A stretch of DNA of 64,000 nucleotides, taken from positions 17,987,967 through 18,051,966 of the forward strand of contig JBANSL010000004.1 in NCBI GenBank assembly GCA_037127255.1, in the 5' to 3' direction. Position 1 is the stretch's first letter. Every line of letters starts with the position of its first letter. The translations under genes were made by a program, and so were the position numbers. This document shows, piece after piece, positions 56,701 to 64,000 of this stretch. The stretch is from Persicaria tinctoria. Its lineage: Eukaryota; Streptophyta; Magnoliopsida; Caryophyllales; Polygonaceae. The notes under the pieces were generated by a model. It searched no databases and was not told the origin of the DNA. It worked only from the letters and a program-made list of their open reading frames with translations.

Positions 56701-57969
56701 AGGATATTATGCGGCTAATAAATATTGAAGGGTTGCTAGAACGGACAATAAAAGAATTAGAGATGCTAATTACCTAATCAAATTAGCAAAAGGTGATATT
56801 TTACCAAATTTTCTCATTATTTTATCTTCTTTTATCTTCTTAGAACATTAGAATCGGCCCAGCAGCTCTTAGAGCACTATATATGCCGATTCACCCCTTT
56901 GTAATTCAGTGGGATTTCAATGAATAGAGAATCTCTCTTTTTGTGTTGAAACACATGAGTGAAAGTCAATCGATTAGAAGCATAGCTCATCGATTGCAAC
57001 TATTGGTATTGTTTTAGCTTGGTTTGCTTTGTGTTCATCAACTTCACAAGACTTGGTGATCCTAGTATCCACGAGCCCCCTCCTTGTGCCTCCAAGTTGT
57101 CTGCTTGGTTGTGTAGGGTTGTAGAGGCGGGTTATATAGTCATTGGTATTGGTTCCTACCCCCTTAGGAGGCCTGTGGTCTTTATCTTGTTCTATATAGA
57201 TCGACTCAGTCCTTATCGGTCGTGTCTTTGCTATCAATTTCGAGTCTTTGTTATTGTTCATCGAGTCTTGGAAGATCTTGATGATCTTGATCGAGTTCTT
57301 GCGTCTTCTTTTTTGTTTCTTGAGTTCTTATTCGAGTCTTGTCTATTTCTTTAGTTTCTTGTTTGATTGTCGAAGATCGGGCTATCTCACGGCTAACCCC
57401 GTATCAGTTAGGGTGAACCTAACGATAGACATGTGTATGGAATTGATGAATTTATGATATTGTTTTCTGTTTTTTTTTATCGTCATCTGCCTATGTGCTT
57501 ACCCTTGAATGAAAGTCTATGGAATTCTTTTTGCAATTAACTTGAGAAAGGAAGTTGCGAACTTGGATAGTATTAGGTTTTTTAGAACGGAGTTTATTAA
57601 TCCTAAAAAAAGGTAGAAACGAGTAGGTTTATTTAACGTGAGTTGATTGATTTACTTGTTGATTGACGAAAGTCAATGGTTTGATGATAAAAAAAAACAT
57701 GATCTTTTACGTGATTCATTGGTTTACACATTTGTTTATGGTTGTGGTGATCCCTTGCCTTGGAAGTTTTCTCTTTTATTTGATTTGCTTTAAAATTATT
57801 CACCAAATCCCTTCCAAAACTGATTTCTTACATCTTCTTGCTACTCTTTGGCCGAAAAAGCAACTAAATAAGAAACGCTGACTCTCTCTCGTGGAACGAT
57901 CTTGACTCCCAACACTATAGCGGGGTCTTGACTATAAATTTATTTGGTCGAGAAACCCTCTCATTAAAT

Positions 57970-57987
57970 TGGCGCCGTTGTCGGAGA
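57970..57987 (+). other. Primer binding site of family W (tRNA-Asp type)
   Basis: TGGCGCCGTTGTCGGAGA differs slightly from the usual plant Tat/Athila site TGGCGCCGTTGCCGGGGA. It lies six bases after the LTR end CTCTCA. Confidence 0.85.
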
Positions 57988-58533
57988 GAGTTCAATCGTG
58001 TCTTGTTTAGTTATTTTCAGGGTTTGAGAATAGCCCATCCCTTTTTCTTTTGTAAATATTACTTTATTTTATTTTATTTTATTTTAGTTAGTGTTTATTT
58101 TTATTTTTGCTTTTATTTTTTTTTCTCGAACACCACATCTCCCACCATCTGCCTCATCGGTACCGACTAAGTACTGAGCTCTCGCTATATGACTTGTGCG
58201 TTCTTATGCTTGCAGGATTAGGTACATGATGCAGGACGCATACGATTATTACTATGATGAGAAAGTCAAAGAAGAAAGACAGTGAGAGAGGCTCGCCTGG
58301 GAGGAGGAACAATTGAGGGAAATAAACGGGCTAGAAGACTTAGTATGAAGGCTTGAGGCTTCCCATCATTCTCGAGGATCATACCCTCCTCCCTATGAGC
58401 AAATAGCCCCATCTATGGAAGAAGAAGATTGGTACGAGCAATGGGCAACAACACCATGGTACCAAGAGCCACAAAACCTAAGCCCGGAGGTAGACGCATT
58501 GAGGAAGCTATCGGAATCGTTAGAATCACCTAT

Positions 58534-60642
58534 TGTTGTGAGACTAATTAGCCATGTCTTTATGCATACTTCAGTTCCATATTCTTTACATTTTGCATAT
58601 TTCGGGTTGAGAATATGTCGAATTTATGTAGTTTATGCTTAATTGTCAGAAATGGAGATCTACATAAGTTTCTGTTTAATATAGCAGAATATAGAACCAT
58701 TTCGAAAGAAAACCAAGAAAGCAAGAATCGGAGGCAAAGCCACTCGATATCGACTAGGCTTAGTCGATCTCGACAAGACTTGCCTAGGCACCAGCCATCA
58801 TCGAGGAGCCTGTGTCGAGAAACAGAAGACAAGGAACCCGAGCCCTACTCGACATCGAGTACAGCTACTCGAGGTCGACAAAGAGGGGAGCCAGGACCCA
58901 GACTCGAGGAGAAGGCTGCCCGACCTGACCAGGAGGCCGACAACCCTACTCGACCTCGACGACGTCTTGTCGAGATCGACGAGCCTCCCAGCGCCTACCC
59001 GAGCCATGTCGAAGAGATGCTGCTCGACAACACCAGGCCAAGGTCTACTCGAGGTCGACAAGCCTCTTGTCGAGATCGACTAAGCCCCCGGAGCCAGTGT
59101 CCGAGCATGTCGACAAGGGCTACCCGACACACCAAGCTGGCCAAGTCGATAAGCCATCCTTCGTCGAGATCGAGGAGCATCTTCGAGGTCGACAAGGCTG
59201 AGAACCCACATCCGACTCGACAACCTCGGAAGACCAAGTCGAGAACACACCCTTCGTCGAGATCGACAAGCCTCTTGTCGAGGTCGACGAGCACCAGGAT
59301 CCATGTCCGAGCCTGTCGAGGACTAGCTAGCCGAGACGACAAGCCAAGCCAGTCGATCACTTTCCTACTCGAGGTCGACAAGGCTCTTGTCGAGGTCGAC
59401 GAGGATTCCCGAAGCTGTGCGACGCGGTTTGATCAACTCTACTCGGATTGGAAGTCCTTGGAGCCGAGGAGAAGCAAAGTCTATCCGAAAATATCCACAT
59501 CTATCATGAAGAGAAGGAGTTCTATCCATTGAAGACCTTTTAGATATATTTTCCTATTTTAGATTTAATTCCTTTATGTCTTTTATTTATCATTAGAGTT
59601 TTAGATAAAGTTTTAGATATAGATAGATATCTTCTTTCCTAGAATAGCTAGGGAATGAAGCCTATAAATAAAGCCCATGGGGCTCAATTCTATTCATTCA
59701 ATTTCAGAGCAAGACAAGTAGTTCCACATAGACAGTTTAGGGAGTTTGAAGGTTTTAGGGTTTTGGCATTCGACGAGAGTTGGATTGCCGGGATTGTAAA
59801 GTCTTTGAATTTAGTTTAATGCAAGTTGTTTTCTTTCAATCGATGATGTCTGAGTTTGCGATGAAGAGCGAGTAGTCAACCCACTTCTAGGGTTGGGGCG
59901 AGCCCAACGATAGCCATGCGTGTTTGAGGTAAAGATCCGACCTTTATCATGTTTTGAGCATTTTCCTACTTGTTGATGTGTTTATTGCCCGTCTAATGGA
60001 GATCCATGCTAACAACTTGGATTATAAACATCAAATCGGTAGAGACAATTAGGGTTTCTTGAGAGAGTTGTTTAATTGTTGGAAAAGGCGAAAGCTTAAT
60101 CCTTTAATGCGATTCACATGATTATCTGTTTGGTTCTGCCTTATGCATGTTTGGTTATCGTTGTTGCAAACCCCAATCTTGGAAGTTCTTTTACATTAAG
60201 TTTAAAGTTCGAATCCCAAAGCCTTTGCATTTATTTTATTTCGTTTTCTCCCTGCCCTCGTCGATCTCGACCACTGATCTTCGACCCAGAGTCGCCGTAG
60301 CTTACCTGTGCAGGATCTCGACCAGATCAACTCGACCTAGACGAAGGCTACTCGATCTCGAGTAGAGCCTTGTCGAGATCGACCACCGTTGCCGAGCTGT
60401 TGTGCCCTGTTCGACTGTCCGAGCTTCTGTCGACTAACCTTAGTCGAGCTCGAGGACTTCTGTGGTCGACTTTCGTGAGATTCCACCGCTGCCTAGGATC
60501 CGCTGACACGCTTCGTCGTGGATCGATCCTGACTTTCTCTTACTACATTAGAGGGAGTCTTGAACATTATTTGCTGGGATTTGATCGGTTTGCTTTACTT
60601 TGATTTCTTACTGTTTTGCATTCTCGATTTCCTCTTACAACA
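58534..60642 (+). repeat. Solo LTR of family X, TSD CCTAT
   Basis: TGTTGTGAGACT...CTCTTACAACA, 2109 bp, with a perfect TSD CCTAT (58529-58533 and 60643-60647). It matches the X LTR at 49569-51615, including the end block GATCCGCTGACACGCTTC and TACTACATTAGAGGGAGTCT. A 305-codon open frame (58615-59532) lies in it but has no recognised domain. Confidence 0.92.
58742..59400. repeat. TCGA-palindrome array in the solo X LTR, about 100-bp period
   Basis: ACTCGA-NN-TCGA(C/G) occurs at 58742, 58847, 58948, 59047 and again at 59367, each followed closely by CTTGTCGAGATCGAC or a variant. It is the same design as the array at 49840-50310 but with a shorter period. Confidence 0.82.
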
Positions 60643-60779
60643 CCTATCGAAGCCACAACTCCACAACCAATGGAGGAATACGAGTGGTATAGTGTCTGAA
60701 TTGACCACTACTACAATCGTGAGGCTGTAGGCGGAGACGATCCAATTTGGCATCAAACGAAGGCCAAAGAAGACGGAGA

Positions 60780-61130
60780 CCCCGAATCATCGGTCGATGT
60801 TGACACACATCCTGTTGATGTCGACACCGAGGAGCTAATATAAACACTCCTTGAAGGAACTGTTTAAGGAGTATAGGTCGATGTCAACTACACCACAATC
60901 GATATCTATGCAAGGGGTCCATTACAGAAGCCGTTCGGGGCCGAAGATGACATCGAGGTCGACCCATCCCTTCTCGACGTTGGCCTTCCAAAAGTAAGCA
61001 GGTTCCCAGGAATTGCATTGCTAGCCGATATCGACCCCCTACTGGTTGATGTTGACACCACAAAGCAGGCGACAGAACTCAGACATACTGAATAGAGAGT
61101 CGATGTCGACTCTATACCTGTCAATGTCGA
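60780..61130 (+). repeat. GTCGATGT(T/C)GAC repeats in family W internal region
   Basis: Repeats such as GTCGATGTTGACAC, TTGATGTCGACACC, CATCGAGGTCGACC and GAGTCGATGTCGAC occur every 25-60 bp. They encode VDVD-type dipeptides where the frame is open. They resemble the X LTR motifs although the element is different. Confidence 0.7.
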
Positions 61131-61480
61131 CTACTTTACAGTGTCACCAGATCCACTAGTTGTGGTGGATGAACTTGTTTTCGAGGAAGATTCTTCGCCG
61201 ATCTCAATTCCGATCTTGCCGTTTGTCCTTAAAGAGCTATATGAGGGACCGCGAGTGGAAAAGAGCTACAGACAAAGAACCCGGAAGTCGTTGTTCATCA
61301 TACTTCAACATCACTTTTACCATACAAGGTGAAGGTCCTCCCTGATGATTATGAGCAACCGATGTTCGCGTTTAAGTATGGGTTCCTTGCAAAGTGACAT
61401 GCAGAAGATGAAATACTAGAGGATGAAAGGGAGGAATCTCTTCCCCCTCCACCATTGTACACTAATAATAATGCATATTT

Positions 61481-62477
61481 TAGATAGGAATTATAGATAG
61501 TTTTAGATGCATTTAGATAGGTTTATTCCATGTTTTATGGTTAATTTGCATTATTATTCATTTGGGCATTCGAGTTCGGAATCTACGCTATTTTGTGTTT
61601 ATTCTGCAGTTTTATAATCCAAGTTTGATGAGAGGTTAAAGATGATTAGACGAGGCTGGTTTGGAGCTTAAAAGAGGCAAGGAAAGATCATCAAGGGAGC
61701 TAAGGAGAAGAATTTCAAAGCCAAGAGAAGAAATCGCGGAGGCAGAGTAGCGGCGCCCACCGGTTTCGCAGTATCAGCAAACCCGATTTTGTCCGGATTT
61801 ATCCTAATTAGTTTATTATTATTTTATATTCTAGGGGTTTTGGCAGACACTTTTAGGATATATTATACATATTTACAACCGTTTTAGAGAGACATAATCA
61901 TCCATAAACACATTTACAAACAATCTTAATTCGTTAGCCTATCGGTTGCTAAACTCATAGTTTCGCCTGTGATTCGAAGACATGCTTGGATGAGTTGTGA
62001 GGTTTTGATTTCATATTGTTATTCATTTGTTATTTCATTATCTTTTTTCTCATAATTCTTGTTTGCATATTGATTGATCATTTTGATAGAATTTGCATTC
62101 ATGCTAGTGATTAATGATTTCTTGCGACTAGTTAATCCATGGTAGCAAGCAATAGATAATTGATTCTGTGAAAGCATCAATTGTCTATATAGGGTAATGA
62201 CTATTGGTTGAACATTGATTTCTATGAGATTAGGGTTGAGGGATTTGCATCTTTTGAGAATCTAATAGCATAGGGAGTTTGATATTGCCAACTTGCCAAG
62301 TACTTTGGGATTTTGTACTGATGTATGTTTAAGAATCCATTAGGATCGCATATAGTATAAGGGATCGATAGCCTGTGAAGGATAATGATCTAATTAAACC
62401 AAAGTCGGAATAACTATTGATATCAATTGCATCGCATTGAATTAGAATAACAATGAAATCATTCCAAGGATCATGAA
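61481..62477 (+). repeat. LTR-like sequence related to family Y
   Basis: Resembles the Y LTR at 4715-5700 (GCATATTTTAG, TTTTATGGTTAATTTGCATT, TTCGGAATCTAC, and CGACTAGTTAATCCATGGTAGCAAG against a similar stretch near 5360). Boundaries are not clear, and it is cut at 62478 by the next LTR. No coding sequence. Confidence 0.5.
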
Positions 62478-64000
62478 TGTAAAGACCGAATATATTTTTT
62501 ATATTCTTTTAATATTATTTTAATTAAATATATTATTATTTATTCAATTTGTAATAGTGGAATAAAATTCGTCCTCGAGCACAAGTTTCGATTTTAAAAT
62601 CCTTCCGGCATCGTTTTAGAATTTGGATTTTATCGAAAATTGATTCCGCTTTCGAGCTTTGAGTTTGCTAAAAATTACTTTAATTCCGATCATCTTGGAA
62701 TTAATTCGAAAATTTAATTTAAATTCTCTAGTGTCGGGATTTTGTTTCAGATAACGGGATTGGGATCGAGCATCGGGATTTAAAATATACCTTGGATGTC
62801 ATTATCATCTTGATTTCAAAATATTATTTTAATCGCGTCAGGATAAGGTCGAGTAAGGAGCGTTAGGGTTTATTCTTTCCTCACGTATTTGAAATTGTAT
62901 TTTTTGGACCACTTCCTTGTCCTTTTTCTCCTCCTAACCGAATTTCCCAGCAGAGCCCATCTGTTCCTTTGTTTTTCCCCCCTATGTGGAAATTGCCAAC
63001 CCACTGCCTCTGTTGCCTCCGATTTCAGAGCACACCTCACTCCCATCCTCCATTTTCTTCCTCTCCTTCAAATACTCTGCCCACAAAACACTCCATCGGC
63101 ACACTGCACACACCCTCTTTCTCTTTCACTTTCCCTCTCTGTTTCCCCTCTTCCTCATTGCCTTGTTTTCTCTTTCTTATTTGGCTTCCTATGGCTCAAT
63201 CCCAATCCAAACACAAAGGGAAACCACCGCCCCTGTTCTTTCCGCCTATAGTGAGCCCGACGCCGCCAGACCAACATCTCTGCAGCATCATCGACACCTT
63301 GTTTTCCCTCTTTTCGGTGCCGGGTAGCAGCACCAATATTCCACCTCCTCCGACGACTGAACCCGAACCGCCTCCGAGTCGCATCGTACGCCGTTTATCT
63401 GTTCGCGTGAGACATGAATCGGTATGCCCTTCACCCTTTGTTCCAACCTAAAACCTCATCAAGGTCCGCCTTTATAAATCGTTGTCTTCACCCCAGGGAG
63501 CTCGGAGCTCCGTCCACCCTCGACGAGATCGATCGACACCGGCGCCACCGACGCAGAGCCCCTCTCTCTCCTCCTTCTCTTGGGTTCTCTCAAATCCGAA
63601 CGGTAAGTCCTTTCATTTTCTTCCTTGGTCTAAAATGATGTAAAGGTCCTCTTTTATAACTCATTCTTTCGTCCTAGGCCAATCCCGCCCTGCCTCCGTC
63701 TTCGACGAGCCGATGGAGCCCCGACAACATTTTCCGACGACTTCAAAGAATCTCGGTGAGAACCTTATTTGCTAGTTTCTATGTGCCCTTCGGTGTCAGG
63801 TAGAGGGGTCTGGCCAAGCTAGGTCCCCGGTGGGGGCCTGGACTCCTTTCTTTCCTCCGTTCTATCGTCGTTCTGGAGCTCTGCTCTATTCTTGTCTGGG
63901 AAGGAGATAGGTTATAACGTATGGTTGGAGTTGGGCCTAATTTTTCGAGTTTGGGCTCCTAATCCGGATCATTTCTTTCCCTTTCATTTGATGGGGTTGG
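62478..64000 (+). repeat. V-like LTR, 5' part, truncated by window end
   Basis: Starts TGTAAAGACCGAATATA like the V LTR (TGTAAAGGCCCGGATTTT). It then follows the same layout: A/T-rich 5' part with ATTTTAATCGCGTCAGGATA, a CT-rich stretch (about 62930-63200), exon-like blocks with TCTCGGTGAG (63752), and GTTGGGCCTAAT...GGGCT. Frames at 62889-63451 are CT-rich and not recognised as protein. Confidence 0.65.

Larger units (their letters stand above)
52985..56815 (-). mobile_element. Pack-MULE MULE-B carrying IPP isomerase and TBC gene fragments
   Basis: Perfect 9-bp TSD ATTATTTTA (52976-52984 and 56816-56824). The ends are GGGTTATTTTGACAACTAGC and, on the reverse complement, GAGAAAATTTGGTAAAATAT, the same termini as MULE-A in the opposite orientation. 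It shares the GATGCCA minisatellite and the TTGACC block at the right-type end. Captured pieces lie on the minus strand, reading away from the GAGAAAATTT end as in MULE-A. No transposase. Confidence 0.9.
52531..57406 (+). repeat. Solo LTR of family Z (split by MULE-B), TSD GTTAG
   Basis: Begins TGATGCGGGAAC and ends CCCCGTATCA. GTTAG flanks both sides (52526-52530 and 57407-57411). Without MULE-B it is about 1.04 kb and matches the reverse complement of the Z LTR at 4289-14726 (shared CTTAAGTTATTTTAGGAAAC, AGCTTGGTTTGCTTTG, GTCGAAGATCGGGC). Confidence 0.9.
58211..61380 (+). pseudogene. Family W gag-side internal region, interrupted and with stops
   Basis: 58211-58533 and 60643-61380 join at the solo X LTR (TSD CCTAT). 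The frame reads RYMMQDAYDYYYDEKVKEER, then Glu/Pro-rich sequence with DWYEQWATTPWYQEP and, after the insertion, further acidic repeats (VDVDTHPVDVDTEE). Several in-frame stops are present. It resembles the acidic gag-side region of Tat/Athila elements in position and composition, but the domain is not firmly recognised. Confidence 0.5.
51737..61480 (+). mobile_element. Tat/Athila-like LTR element, family W, with two nested insertions
   Basis: The plus-strand 5' LTR (about 51737-57963) is followed by a primer site TGGCGCCGTTGTCGG (57970), the tRNA-Asp type used by Tat/Athila elements, then gag-like sequence. A solo Z LTR (with MULE-B in it) lies in the LTR, and a solo X LTR lies in the internal region. 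The left LTR boundary is uncertain and the 3' half is not seen. Internal stops show it is degenerate. Confidence 0.7.

Noticed and set aside
62889..63451. Overlapping Pro/Ser-rich frames near the right end as a host gene start
   Set aside because: They follow the CT-rich layout of the V-type LTR beginning at 62478, and three frames are open because of composition.
1..64000. tRNA or rRNA genes, organellar insertions
   Set aside because: No cloverleaf-compatible tRNA, rRNA or plastid/mitochondrial stretch was recognised by eye; a tRNAscan or rRNA search would be decisive.

Overview
The window is nuclear DNA of a flowering plant, probably a eudicot. It contains a long intron-containing nuclear gene, plant-type LTR retrotransposons with tRNA-iMet-like and tRNA-Asp-like primer sites, an RNase H-bearing plant LINE, a hAT element and Mutator-like elements. 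The species cannot be fixed from the sequence alone.

Only one ordinary host gene is recognised: a 17-exon ATAD5/ELG1 homologue (24662-34509, + strand). Its reconstructed exons keep one frame and give 1246 codons. It encodes the large subunit of the PCNA-unloading RFC-like complex. Almost everything else is transposable-element DNA, much of it nested, and target-site duplications (TSDs) allow the order of insertion to be read.

Left block (1-14726): the 5' part of a minus-strand Ty3/gypsy element (family Z: reverse transcriptase, protease, gag, leader, primer site, LTR). A copia element (4370-13590) sits in its LTR. A solo LTR (family Y, 4715-9768, TSD ACTGG) sits in the RNase H region of that copia. 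A Pack-MULE (MULE-A, 5716-9580, 9-bp TSD) sits in the solo LTR. MULE-A carries pieces of four host genes: a SCL14-type GRAS gene, VPS15, a kanadaptin-type FHA gene and a D-type cyclin.

15113-23537: two inverted partial copies of a 3.3-kb LTR (family V) flank 2.8 kb of mostly unrecognised sequence. The left copy is split by a hAT element with 13-bp terminal inverted repeats and an 8-bp TSD.

35193-39317: a 5'-truncated LINE with a 16-bp TSD and one open frame of 1278 codons. 39708-45280: a copia 3' remnant and a complete short-LTR copia (TSD GAATT).

45691-51615: a roughly 6-kb inverted repeat made of two 3' halves of one LTR element (family X) facing outward.

51737-62477: a Tat/Athila-like element (family W). 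Its 5' LTR contains a solo LTR of family Z (TSD GTTAG), which itself contains a second Pack-MULE (MULE-B, 52985-56815, 9-bp TSD). MULE-B carries pieces of an isopentenyl-diphosphate isomerase gene and a TBC/RabGAP gene. The gag-side region of W is split by a solo X LTR (TSD CCTAT). The window ends inside another V-like LTR.

The most interesting content is the pair of related gene-capturing Pack-MULEs, the X palindrome, and the TCGA-palindrome repeat array in the X LTRs. All family names (V-Z, MULE-A/B) are local labels.
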